This document shows, piece by piece, positions 50,201 to 61,400 of a DNA stretch of 64,000 nucleotides (positions are counted from its first letter, which is position 1; every line of letters begins with the position of its first letter). The stretch is taken from the NCBI RefSeq assembly GCF_016097555.1, contig NC_054702.1:108335227-108399226 (forward strand), in the 5' to 3' direction. The notes under the pieces are model-generated. The model ran no database searches. It saw only the letters and a program-made list of their open reading frames with translations, and was not told the origin of the DNA. The stretch is from Gigantopelta aegis. Taxonomy: Eukaryota > Mollusca > Gastropoda > Neomphalida > Peltospiridae. The translations under genes and the position numbers were made by a program.

Positions 50201-53200
50201 CATATATTACAATATATCTTCATCCCATTTGTCCAGACAAAGGAATGGCAGTTTGTTCATTTCTCGATTAACGTAAAAATTACGTCGTTAGGGAACGTCA
50301 TATCTGATGATGTCATTTTATACGGGCAAGATGTCTTATTGAGCCTTGTTTATGAAACAAAAATAATTCCAAATAAAATAAGAACTTTTAAAGTTATTAT
50401 TGATAAGTATGTTTTAAATTTAATTATAGGGATTGTCTGTTATTTCTTTTTTGTTCATCTGGGTATGAACCAAAAAAATTATCGCAAACTTATATGAGAA
50501 TGTTCGCCGATTCACAATTTTTGTATTCTGATGAACGTAAAAGAAATAACAGACAATCCTTAAAAAGATACAACAAAAGGAGAAGCATATTTGTAAACAC
50601 CTCAGGACATTTTAAACCAGTTTGTTGTGTCTAACATATGATTCTTTTGACATGATCTAAATAGTTTTAAAGAAAAGGTGTCACAACAGAGGCTATTCCT
50701 ACCAAAAGGTTTAAGTGATCTTTATATGCATTTTCCCACAGGACAGTGCATACCATGGTCTTTAATGTACCAGTCATGGGCCATTGGTTGAGATAAAAAA
50801 AAAAACCCACAAAAACAAGTCCATAAAAAGCAACTGATCTGCCATCCATCACACCAGAGATGTATTTGGCACACTTAGGCCACTAATATTTACAAGATTT
50901 TGCCACACCCTTAAATGTGGTGCCCTTGGCCTGGACCAAGTGTGCCTGTGCAGTAATATGGCTCTGTCTCAGGTAAGTGCTCTACCACTTAGCTAGATCT
51001 CGATTTGTTAGAGATGAAGAAGCTAATGGAGAACTAACCCTGCACCTTAAGAACATCTCGGTTTGTTAGAGATGGAGAACCTACTGGAGTGGAGAACTAA
51101 CCCTGCATCTTGAGAACATCTCGGTTTGTTAGAGATGGAGAACCTACTGGGGAACTAACCCTGCATCTTGAGAACATCTCGGTTTGTTAGAGATGGAGAA
51201 CCTAATGGAGAACTAACCCTACATCTTGAGTACATCTCATTTTGTTAGAGATGGAGAACTTAATGAGAACTAACCCTGCATCTTAAGAACATCTTGGTTT
51301 GTTAGAGATGGAGAACCTAATGGAGAACTTACCCTGCATCTTGAGAACATCTTTCTCTGTGACATCCTTGGAGTCGAGGTGGGCTGAGATACTTTTCAGA
51401 CATCGGATGTTTGTCTCACACGTTGCTATGATCTCAGCCTAAACAATAAAACATGAACAAAAAAATACCATTAATATTTTAGATGATGTTGTCATTTCGT
51501 AGCTATCTTAGCACCATGAAATCATAAAATCATCACTACAGCACACCGTAGTGATGTCATAACTTACGATGATTTTACAATTTGTAGCACCAAGATACCT
51601 TCGAAAATATGGGCCCAGGTGACTAAGTGGCATTTAGATGTAAATAATTAACATCATTGACCAGGCTAAGTGAATAACTTACATATTTACTAGGTTAAGG
51701 CGAATAGTTCAATTGGATGGGTTGAGGTGCCGGATTAAAACTGTGGTTAATGACTTACATATTTAGAAGTTACATATTTGAATAAACTATTGTGAATAAC
51801 TTACATATTTAGCTGGGGTGAGGTGAAGATGGGTGCCCATGGAATTTTTTCGTTTCTTCTTCAGTGACTGGTCAGCTAGTTTGAGCTGCATGCACGACTG
51901 ATCTAGAATGTAGTGGAAATCCTCCATGTCAGAGTCACTGTCATCATGGTGACCCGATCCCGCCATCTGCAATAGTAATAAATAAGTATTTTATGTTTGG
52001 TTGGTCTGTCATATCTTTTCTGCATACATGGTTCAAATTTTAATTTTTATATATACTGTTTAACATAAAAATGGGATGACTATGTGTATAATCAATAAAT
52101 ATATGCAGCTGAGAAGGGGAGAAAATAGTTTGAGGACAGAAATTTTAAATGTACACTTCACTGAAGAAATCTACATAATGCAAAAAATACTCTGCCTGCA
52201 TCCCCCCTCCCCAATCATGTAATGAAATCTGGAACACACCTAAAATCAATTTAAACTGTATCACTTCATTCCATAGAACAATCTCTAACAGTCAATTTAT
52301 TGTGCTTCTTAAGATGTTCTCATGTATACACAGACTCTGAGCAACTCAAATATGTTCATGTTTCAACAAAACGTTAACTTTACTCTTACAATGACACCAT
52401 CAATCATACCACTATAAACTGCCAGTATCTGTAGAAAAGTAATCACCTCTTAGTCTGCCACTCACCGTCAATTTAGCCTTGCGCTTCTCCGACGTGGCTC
52501 GTTTTGCGATGGCATCACCCAGAATGCTAGACCGATGCCCGTCCAAGTGGATCTCTTCATCAAACTCCATCTCGTCGATGGGCTCCCAGTGTATTTTCTC
52601 CTCAGTCAGATCCTCGCTCACACTCGGGTACAACGGGGCCTGAGCAAACATGACAAACACTTGTAAACACACTAATCATGGATTCAAATTACTATGGCAT
52701 TAACAAAGTTTATAAAATATTACATTAGAAACAGTATAAAGCATGGACAGAATAAATTATTAAAAAACCCAGAATGCTGTTGTATGAAATATCTTTTCTA
52801 CCATAAACTAAGAAAATAAATGGTATTCAGTTGAGGTTTTTAATTAACAATGTAATATTCATAATTGGTCTAGTTTAATTAATATATTTTCACTTGTAAA
52901 AATAAAAAATTTGACAGACCATGTATACATTTTCTCACCTGATAATTATCCCACGCGTTCTCGGAAAATGAACCAGTACTGTTGAGAATGTCTTCATTCT
53001 CGGATGTTGGGGGATCCATGGGTGGAGTGAGATAATCATCTGCGAGAACACAAAATATAAGGAATTTAAAACAACCCCTCAGTTCGTTATTTAAAAGCAA
53101 TGACCCCAGTTAGGCTCATTACTTATAACAAATCAACTCTAATTGACAAATGTTATCATTAGAAAATATTTTAGTCATACTTGTCCATAAAGGTTATACA

Positions 53201-56200
53201 TAAAATAATGCCTTTACAAGCATGTGGTCTTTAAGTGCAGGTGACCGTTATACGAAGGAATAACACAGGCCTTTGTATTTGACCAACTATCATCAGAGTT
53301 GTTATAAAAAGTGCTGATTATAGCAGACTTTACTTTACTGCTCATTTTGTAAACAGAAATAGGCATATAAAAGGTTTAATGATACCTTATAAAACAAGCA
53401 TTATGATATTACTGCTAAAGCAATACATATTCCCTAACGAGTCCAAATTTTTTTCCATCTCCTAAGTTCAAGGACAATAACTCTGTCAAACATAGGCAAA
53501 TCCCCATGAAACTCAAGCCTGGATCTTAATTTACAAAATTCTTGCAACTTTGCGATCTCGCAGTGCAATGCTAAAAGACTTGAAAAGAGGATGCTTTGTT
53601 GTCTAACAGAGCCTAAGAGACCTTTGTGAATTAGGCCCCTGATCTGTAGCTCTACATGATGAAGCTATATACAAAATTTATGATTCATATCTTGAGGCAT
53701 TGCAAAAACTAAATGTGGGACAGACTGACAGACGAATGGACAGACAGATGGAGACATAACCGTACCCCACTCCTGTTGGATTAGTAGACAGGTCTATTCC
53801 ACCCATGGATACACAATTTGTTGTCAGGGACAAGGCTTGCTGAGTCCCTGACATCATATTATGTACCTGAGGGTGGAATAGCCCTGTCCCACATGGATAC
53901 ATAATGGAGGATTATTTTTCTCCCATCCAAAAGATGAAAAACAAGCATTTTGGGAAAACGTAAAAAGCCTACTTTTTTTCTTTTTTTAATCTTACAATAA
54001 AATAATCATAACTGTACCCAAAAATGGTTTATACTAAAAGTATAATCCGAAAATGATAGTATAATTTCATTATGACAGCAGGTTTCCTTGTTTTCATGAA
54101 ATATAAAAAGCATTTCTTGCGTTATTTTGCCTTTTATGTGATGTCACCCAATGTTAATATCAGCTCAAACAACAGAAATCACGTGGTCATGCAAGACCGA
54201 TTTATTCCACATGGGCTGATGTCATGGCTAGGGATGGGAGAAAAGATAAGATCCAAGGACAAACATATGTAGAATTGACACAAAACTCTAGTCACTGGTA
54301 ACAGCACCAACCTGACGTGTCAGACTCGCAGCTACTGGAGGATGCCCCACTGCTGGACTTGACCTGGGTTAACTGAAACCTGTCCACCATATCGTCCGTC
54401 TCGCTGACCGGGTGTGCTACATCATCCTCGCTACTCCACTCAATGGAAGGCACTGAAACATTTGAGTCTGCGCCAGACACAGCGGACGTTTTGTTTTGTG
54501 TGGACGAGTATCGCAGTTTGCGCTTAGCTGCTCTCGGAGATGTCTGCTCAGACATTGAAAGAGATCGTTGGAAAGTTTGGGGGGCATGCTTCTGCCGTGG
54601 CACTGTTGCTGCTCTTTCGGGGTATAAAAACTGTGATTTATGTTTCGATGGGGAATGGGTGATACGATCAATAGCACTTTCAGAGGTGGAATATGGCTGC
54701 GAGTCCAACATTTTCGTGAATTCCTGCATCTCTATAACACTCCATGGACGGTCTTTCAGCTTCCTCGGCCCCATCTGGTCCCTCAGTCGGACATTGTTCA
54801 GCACTTCCGCAGTTTGCTGAGAGAAGGACACATTCTCGTAGCTGGTGTTCTTGGAATCAGATGTGTAATCCAGACCGATGACGCTGTCAAACAGGGTCTC
54901 CGTGTTGTCATCAGTGGCCGTGGTGCCGATGTCATCACTGGCGGTGGAGAACTCGTCATCCTCACTATTGTGGTCGTCGGTCTCCTCACAGCTAGCCTCC
55001 TCCCCGCTGGCATCACACGAACTCACAGTGTTACAGCCGATGGACCGCACTTCCTTGACCGGCGATGGAACCACCCCAATCTTCACCGGACTCGTTCTCA
55101 CCAGATCTTCTACCTTTTCTATCAGAATCTTTATCTTCTCCTGAGGGTCGGTTCCTCCTTCCACCTCAGACGACTGGCTACTCGAGCCTCCGTTCAGAAA
55201 GGCTTTCAGTGTGTCGTCAATCTCCAGATCCATCCGTCCAGAATTCACGGAGCAGGTGAACTTCTCCATGGGCACCTCCTCCTTGCTGCTCACTGTCACA
55301 GCGGCTGGGAAGCTGTCCAGCTTCCCATTGTTGGAGCCCACCACATCCTCGTCCGTTGTCTTGTCGGTAGATTCGATGTCGACGGGTACCATGCTGTACA
55401 TGTAGTAGTTGTTGTGTCTGCTGTTGAAGTTCACGTGTTTCCTCTCGGTGAGCGGACTCCGGTCACTGCAGGGAGAGTCGCTGGCAACCTCACACTTCCC
55501 TGGGTACCGGTTCTCCAACATGCTGTGAATACGCATCAGCTCCGTCTCATCGTTGGAGTGACTTTCACTACTGTATCCTGAAAATAGACAATTACATTGT
55601 TAATGCTGAGATAAAATAGCTGACATGTTTTCAAGGAAAAAGGTTTGAAATACTTTCTTTTGCAGTGCTGACATATATGTGATATAAATTATTTTATAAA
55701 ATAATAGAAGCATAACTTAAAAATGTTGGATTCATGTTGTAAGAAGCAGTACAAATCTGGTGACAATAGTTGTCAAAACTAGTCACCTGAATAATTCTGG
55801 TTAATCCCAATGCAGGAATCCAGTGACTTCATCTAACTGTGAAGCTCAGATTCTTATTTCTAAAAATAACATTTTGCGTTTAAAACATCACATTGTTCCA
55901 GCCATAACACATAATTTGTAAAATTAATTTCTTAAAACATATATAAAATAAACGTAATCCTAAACAACTTTAACCTATGTCTCTGTTTTCTGTTTTGAAT
56001 AGAACCCTCTGGACGACGTCCATCTCACTCTCACTGCTGTGCGACACGACGATGCTGGCATTGTCTGCCGACAGGGAATCCTCCATCTTGGATTCGGCCT
56101 CGCTGATGTTGGCGCTGTCTCCACTGCTCTTGTCGAGGTAAGCCCTCTTGCAGAGGCTGCCGTAGCTGACGTCGAGGTGGTTGGGTGTGTCTCTAACGAG

Positions 56201-56389
56201 GTCAGAGCGCCGGCCCAGGTACAGGAGACTGTCATCCAGCTCCTCGTATCCCTCACCACTCAGGTCCCCTCGCCAAGACCGCGGAGATCGGCCGCCGGAG
56301 TTCGGGGACTGGCTGTCATAGTCAGGGGTGTCAAGTTCATCCAGGGATGGAAGCGTGTGTCCTACATTGAATGGAACACTGGGAAGATC
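47048..56389 (-). CDS. KASH-domain protein of the nuclear envelope (nesprin/Klarsicht-like), 5' end missing
   Basis: Joined exons: 56389-55975, 55577-54312, 53039-52939, 52639-52466, 51966-51805, 51438-51333, 49995-49808, 49433-49279, 48689-48512, 48007-47730, 47264-47048. All are GT-AG and in phase, giving 1079 residues plus TGA. In order: acidic, Ser-rich region (1-600), a helical spectrin-like region (about 653-1007), a linker, one transmembrane helix (about 1034-1051, PLQFTALALLAGMVYLM) and a 28-residue luminal tail ending PELRYVNGPPPF. The tail matches the KASH signature (LRY..GPPP plus a last residue). KASH proteins anchor in the outer nuclear membrane by binding SUN proteins and link the nucleus to the cytoskeleton. 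The luminal tail has no cysteine, so the SUN-KASH disulfide seen in nesprin-1/2 should be absent. The first visible exon starts in phase 0 without an obvious initiator, so the N-terminus is missing. Nesprin, Klarsicht or UNC-83 relationship is not resolved. Confidence 0.92.
47730..48007 (-). CDS. KASH gene exon 10 (visible numbering)
   Basis: Residues 916-1007, LADLRNQLFVFTKTCRETKR, GLEETQIGQLAMSAATLREK, the last spectrin-like helices. Acceptor ctcacag, donor gtgagt. Confidence 0.93.
48126..48262 (-). repeat. (AAAGT)n microsatellite and SINE fragment
   Basis: Eight or so AAAGT units (48128-48163) followed by a SINE tail (CACCACTGAAGCACATTGAT, TTGGATGTCAAACATTTGGT). Confidence 0.85.
48512..48689 (-). 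CDS. KASH gene exon 9 (visible numbering)
   Basis: Residues 856-915, MLKNWYKYLECRHELESLVS (spectrin-like Trp helix) and HKDLIAELE. Acceptor ctttcag, donor gtatga. Confidence 0.93.
49198..49276 (-). repeat. SINE fragment abutting a splice donor
   Basis: AACGAAACCACTGGAGCATA, TGGATGTCAAACATTTGGTA match the SINE tail. The match ends at the donor of KASH exon 8, so most of the intronic donor context is SINE-derived. Confidence 0.75.
49279..49433 (-). CDS. KASH gene exon 8 (visible numbering)
   Basis: Residues 805-855, EQQVSLEKEQQATSEVAGML and IEELADIEEANSRLQIS. Acceptor acatcag, donor gtatac. SINE sequence begins within a few bases of the donor. Confidence 0.91.
49808..49995 (-). CDS. KASH gene exon 7 (visible numbering)
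   Basis: Residues 742-804, LLYQWEKLQALASERQVQST and KELEALVEKLK, heptad-like helices of spectrin type. Acceptor attcag, donor gtatgg. Confidence 0.93.
50429..50562. mobile_element. MITE with AGGATTGTCTGTTATTTC ends
   Basis: About 134 bp; left arm GGATTGTCTGTTATTTCTTT then GTTCATC, right arm its inverse. AT-rich centre. Intron of the KASH gene. Confidence 0.85.
50670..51003 (-). repeat. Degraded SINE
   Basis: Body GTGATCTTTATATGCATTTT, CAGTGCATACCATGGTCTTT, and a tRNA-like head (AAGTGGTAGAGCACTTACCT read on the minus strand). Intron of the KASH gene, directly adjoining the exon-edge minisatellite. Confidence 0.6.
50998..51355. repeat. Minisatellite made from an exon edge and splice donor
   Basis: Units of about 57-61 bp (GTTTGTTAGAGATGGAGAAC, then CTAACCCTGCATCTTGAG). 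On the minus strand each repeats the last bases of exon 6 (TTCTCAAGATGCAGG) followed by gttagt. Five intronic copies precede the genuine edge, which has gtaagt. Confidence 0.92.
51333..51438 (-). CDS. KASH gene exon 6 (visible numbering)
   Basis: Residues 707-741, AEIIATCETNIRCLKSISAH and ending DVLKMQ. Acceptor gtttag, donor gtaagt. The 3' edge of this exon with its donor is repeated five times in the next intron. Confidence 0.91.
51495..51610. mobile_element. Small foldback MITE
   Basis: Arms TTTCGTAGCTATCTTAGCA and inverse TTCGAAGGTATCTTGGTG, with an inner palindromic CACTACAGCACACCGTAGTG. Intron of the KASH gene. Confidence 0.6.
51805..51966 (-). CDS. KASH gene exon 5 (visible numbering)
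   Basis: Residues 653-706, MEDFHYILDQSCMQLKLADQ then a KKKRK patch; start of the helical region. Acceptor ttgcag, donor gtaagt; 54 whole codons. Confidence 0.92.
52466..52639 (-). CDS. KASH gene exon 4 (visible numbering)
   Basis: Residues 595-652, KIHWEPIDEMEFDEEIHLDG and a basic end SEKRKAKLT. Acceptor gctcag, donor gtgagt; 58 whole codons. Confidence 0.9.
52939..53039 (-). CDS. KASH gene exon 3 (visible numbering)
   Basis: Residues 561-594, DYLTPPMDPPTSENEDILNS and ending AWDNYQ. Acceptor ctcgcag, donor gtgaga. Confidence 0.9.
53399..53760. repeat. Dispersed repeat copy with a possible nested MITE
   Basis: Outer parts (ACTGCTAAAGCAATACAT, AAGTTCAAGGACAATAACTC, ATGTGGGACAGACTGACAG) match 10240-10470 in the DZANK1 intron. 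Inserted between them is about 120 bp (53525-53640) with weak inverted ends around CTTAATTTACAAA and TTTGTGAATTAGG. Confidence 0.65.
54312..55577 (-). CDS. KASH gene, large acidic exon
   Basis: 1266 bases, 422 codons, residues 139-560. Low-complexity acidic and Ser/Thr stretches (SCEETDDHNSEDDEFSTASD), a more ordered patch RPWSVIEMQEFTKMLDSQPY, and a basic patch RAAKRKLRYSS. Acceptor ttttcag, donor gttggt. The long antisense open frames over it are shadows of its codon bias. Confidence 0.92.
55975..56389 (-). CDS. KASH gene, first visible exon
   Basis: 138 codons: DLPSVPFNVGHTLPSLDELD, SGGRSPRSWRGDLSGEGYEE, acidic and Ser-rich to NRDIG. Acceptor attccag, donor gttaaa. The open frame and strong codon bias support it; no known domain. 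Confidence 0.88.
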
Positions 56390-59036
56390 CTGGAATTAAA
56401 AAAATAGAATAATTAATTATTTGATGATTACTTTGCTTCTATCAGGATTCCATAAGATAATCAGCTAAAAATTATCTTAGCAAGATGGAAATTGCCATGC
56501 TTCCACAATTTCGAAATAAAAAACATTTTGGAGGATTTTAGAATGGCATCCTCACATTTTAACTTTAGTAATTTTCACTAATTTTCCCTTATAAGATTTT
56601 ATTTTCAAATTTCCATATTACATTTTTGTAATCTTATCAAAATCAGTTATTGGAAGAATACAAAATACATAACTAGCTTTAAATTGAATTTGAAGTTACA
56701 TTATGTGTACATTTATTTTACATATATTTAGACAAATTTGTTTTAAAAAGTCACTTCAGAAGATATTCAGAAGCTTTTAGGATCCATGAAAAGAAAATTT
56801 AGGATGACAACCATCTTGTATAAGATGTAGTATTCTCTGTCAATAATAAGGACAGAAATAATGACAAAACATATTTGAGCAAACTATATATAATAATGGA
56901 ATAAGTGGGCTACAAGAATGTGATAATGGTTTTTGAAATTTTTTTAAACTACCTGAAAGAGATGTAATTTTTCAGCAGTTCAGATCAAATTCTATTTATT
57001 TTGTGAAAATTATTTTATGCAAAAAGTTGAAATGACATAAGAAACTAAAATCATATCCCTGTGACTAAGTAGCTGATAGAGTACCACCCATGTTTATAGT
57101 CTAGTTGTGAACTCATGTTGAAGAGGACCTGCCCTTGGAGTACAGAATCTGGTTCAGCTGGCTTTGTGTGTGTGTGTATAATTATGATATTGATATGACA
57201 ATCGATAACGTATCGTTCCGTATTTCGGCATGAGACGACTTATCTACAATTGAGTGCCATTTTCCCATTGATCAAACCAAAACATGGTCAACTGATATGA
57301 AGATCAAGAGAAAGATATAATAATTAACCTAGATCTGGCAGAAATATGACATCCATTAGAATAATTCCAGCATGCTCCAGTTCTTGAACAAACCTATCAT
57401 AATCTAAATTAGGATCACTTAGAATTTAGAAGTAAATGTAAATTGCTCAATTCATTCAGATTTTCCCTTCCTTTTCCACAAGTATGCTTTATTGTGAAAA
57501 TGTATGGGAAAGATCAGCTAGTCTCAAACTTGGACATTAAATTTGATGCTCTGATATTCTCCAAAGAGTGAACCACACCGGACTCAAGACTGATTGTGTT
57601 CACAGTTCTTTACTGTATGGTACCATATGTGGAAATGTACATGCAATATAAATGTTTACAAACTGAATCGGTGTGAATATTTTCTCGCTCGTGTGTGCTC
57701 AAACAAAATGATTTATGTATGGGCAAAAAACTGCTCACAGATATCGCTAATTTAGTTTTACTAAAAATTACTGAGAATTTAATACTGAGAGTAAATGTTC
57801 TACATAATTTCTGGAGAGTAGGTTATTGCCTACCATCAATTTTCAAACCATAAGCATTGGTTTCACCCTAAATCAAAACAAATTCTATTGATATCTTTGT
57901 TTTCTGTTAAAATTCTTTACAACTGGAAAATGTTTTTACAAATCTTTTTAAGGACACAAAATGTTAATTTGAGAAAAACAATGCATTAAAATCTTCACTT
58001 CATAAAAATACTTTTTAAAAAATGAAATGAATAAAATGTAAAATATCGGCATTAATGATTCTTCATTTACAATTCTGGCATCTGTTTTTGCATGTTATGA
58101 GTGCTAGTGCGAATTGTTATTTTGGCCCTCAACCATTTTGAAACAAAAAGTGAATTACTATGTTTTTTAATAACTAACTTAACAGGAAATTACTCTGCTA
58201 AATAAGAAATGATGATAAACTGGTTAATTAGTTCAGACAATGAACACATAAAACTGTGCCATACCATATGTAACAAAAACCTCAACTTGAACTTTCTGAA
58301 TTGCAAAGATCAATTTATCATCACCTAACTGTGAACCAAACCACTAACTGATTATTCATTTATCCAACAAACAGTTCAACACGGACATCAATTCCTTTTT
58401 GCCATCAAAGTGTTGAAGCCATTAATTGTTGGGATGGAAAAGACAATAAGACAATGCATTTTTTATCAAGCAATCGATGGACTGTGGTAAATTTATGTTT
58501 ATTACACCTGCTCCACACTTGAATGAGAGGACACATCAGAATTCGACCTCACATAAATTGATTGATCTGTAAATGAAGTCTTGGTCAGCTGTCACAAGTG
58601 CCAGGAGGAACCGTGGACCAATTACCAGCCAACATGATTTGATTTGGAAATAACCTGGCAGAGATAATGAGAGAAAGTCTTAATAGGGAAATGGAAAAGA
58701 GATCCCGGGATGACCAGCCAGTGTCATTGTGTTTGTGTTTTGCTGTTACATCCGGCCATTGGTCCGTGTTGAGCCTGCAGGGTCTTCACATCACACACAA
58801 CAGTGCACGCAGATCGCGAAAACAATGGAGTCAGGAGAAATGATGTGCCAACACCACCATGACTTCATTAACAAGACAGGTCAGAAGAAAAGAAAGTGGC
58901 ATGCCATCTTGACATTAATAATACTGTCAGTATTCCACATTTCACAACTTAAATATTTTCATTTCTTTCAGATTTGTATGACGTTTTCAAACTGATGAAT
59001 CTCATGAATGTCAGTCATTTCAGGGTACAAAAGAAT

Positions 59037-59075
59037 ATGAATGAATGAATGAATGAATGAATGAATGAATAAATG
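59037..59075. repeat. (GAAT)n microsatellite
   Basis: About eight GAAT units grading into AAAT. Confidence 0.95.
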
Positions 59076-60541
59076 AATAAATAAATAGAATAATGTTTTA
59101 AAATAATAAATAAATAATGTAACAAAATAGTATGAGGAAAAGTTTAAATAAAACATTTAATGAATTTGCCCCAGTACAATTCATAGTCAATTTCATGTAC
59201 ACCCATGGATTAAACTGCATCACCTTAAATTATTTCTTTCAACAATTGTTTTAATGTACTCACAATTAAATAGGAATAGATTCCACCAATATTAAGAATA
59301 ACCACACTAAATTAGGCTTTGTTTAATGACTGACAAAATGACGAAGAGAAAAACCCTGTCTGGTTCAAATATGGCAGCTATTTAATAGGATTATGAAATC
59401 TATAATGGTACATATATTCTGGCCAAAAATCTAAATGTATTTTGGCAGAGTATAAAAAAAGACCAGACCAGTATTAAGTGCAGTGTTGCATGTAAACTGC
59501 AGTATATACAAGTATTTATAACAGCGTGATTTGGCAGATCTCCCCATATGTTCAAGTTTAGACAGTGTTTTACTAGGACATCTTATACTAGAAGTAGATG
59601 TACTTTAGTCTAAACCAATTTAAGTCTAGTCATAGCTATGAAATTAAGACCATTTACACAATTATAGTAATACTATAGTAATCAAGTCTCTTATTTCACC
59701 CCCACCCAAAAAAAGAAGAAGAAAAAAAGGATTTCAATGACATATACATAAATATTGTAGTGCATTATAATAAATAGAATGCTTACACCTTGTAATTTAC
59801 AACTGTGGTTTTTTTATCATACATCTTCTGCAGTAATGGAAAATAAGACATGTAATATAAACAATATCTTACAGGATTTTTTTCTTATCCTTTATTTATG
59901 CTAAGCTAATATCACGGTCATAAAAATATGTATGCTAAACATTTACAAACTGCAAGTCAAGCAACAAATTTCACCTTGGTAAGATTAACATTCTGTATTC
60001 TCAATTAACTTTTTAAACTGTTTGGATTTACGGAGAAGCTAATATTGACATCTATTGATCTTTAAAACTCTGTCAAGGCTTTAGTCAAATGCTTAAGCAC
60101 ACAGTAGCCAGTGTCCAAAATGTCATTTATTTGAATACATAAAGTTCCCTAAAGTCTGGCCAAACATCTTGCCTAGCACACACAAGTTCACCAGAGAGGA
60201 TAACAACTGGTCATTCCCGCTCGTGAGGTCACTGCGGTGCACAAGGAAAAACACATTAAATTTGTATGATAGATCAAGTTACTAAGTGGATCCAGGTAAA
60301 GGTGAAACAGTGTATCAAGTCTGATGACCAAGATATTGATGCAATGAACTTAATGAGAAAATTACATTAATTAAAGTGTTCAGTGTTTGGGAATGTTATA
60401 TCCAATGATGAATGAGCCATGACATCAGAATGGTTTTACAAAATTCCTTATTAAAGTCCAAAATGTTAGTGAATGAAGATAACCATATAAAGTTCTTGTC
60501 TGATTTACTGTGCAAGGCTACATGCACTAGAAAAGTGGGTT

Positions 60542-60818
60542 TTTTTATGTTTAATGACACCACTAGAGCACATCGAGGTTTTAATCATCGGCTATTGGAT
60601 GTTAAACATTTGGTTATTTTTGAGTCTTGCTACATTTTACCAATAACAGAAGGGGATCTTTTATAATAACAATGACGAGAGCACATAGCATGGCCTTTGA
60701 TATACCAGTTAGATGTAGAAAAACTAAATCAGAGAGTGGATCCCCTCAGGTGGTTCGATCCTGTGATGCAAGCACCTCAGGTGAGTGCTCTACCGACTGA
60801 GCTAGATTCCATCCAGGC
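60542..60818 (-). repeat. tRNA-derived SINE
   Basis: Tail TTTAATGACACCACTAGAGC, body TTGATATACCAGTTAGATG, head on the minus strand ATCTAGCTCAGTCGGTAGAG and GGATCGAACCACCTG, which fit tRNA A and B boxes. Confidence 0.85.
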
Positions 60819-61029
60819 TATAAGCACAATAATTAACAACTGTTTGCGATAAATTATATATGCCATATACTAGAATAAACAACACATTCATATTTTGGTT
60901 TGGGTAATAGACCATAGTTTTATTTATACATGCTCGTACCTAATGTCGTGAAAGATGACATAGGACTTTAGAACTATGGTCCTCCATCTCAAACTATAAC
61001 TACATAATCACTAAACTAAATAACTAAAA

Positions 61030-61400
61030 TTAAATAACAGAATTAGGGTGAGGTGGGTGGGGATAAAACTTTAGCGCTTATGATAACGTGTTGCTTTATC
61101 GCTGCCGGAAAATGAATGCCCGCTTTTTGGGATTAAACAAAGGAACTTGCTTATAAGCCCTATGATTGGCTCATTCAAACTACAGAACATGCACTGCGCC
61201 CTTCGATTGGCAGAAGACATGCCATACATTTAGACAGGGCATGTTACGCATTGCGCAGCGGAAGTAATTGATGCGTAACAATTTACGACTTCAGTCACCG
61301 GAAGGTAAACAAAGACATGCATATTTCGCAGACATTTAACCGTGCCGACATTCAGAAACATCTGTGGGCGGGCGATCTACAACATATTAATAACATGTTA
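61030..61400. promoter_or_regulatory. Possible promoter-like or inserted segment
   Basis: Higher GC than its surroundings, two ATTGGC (inverted CCAAT) motifs at about 61164 and 61206, clustered CpG and a GGGCGGGCG near 61365. This could be a promoter for the minus-strand KASH gene or part of a mobile element; nothing decides between them. Confidence 0.25.

Noticed and set aside
54443-55581. Long plus-strand open frames (up to 313 residues)
   Set aside because: They are antisense shadows of the large KASH-gene exon, whose phase and splice sites are consistent on the minus strand.
58729-58995. 88-residue plus-strand frame
   Set aside because: No homology recognised, no splice context, and it lies opposite the KASH gene's upstream region; kept only as part of a complexity island.
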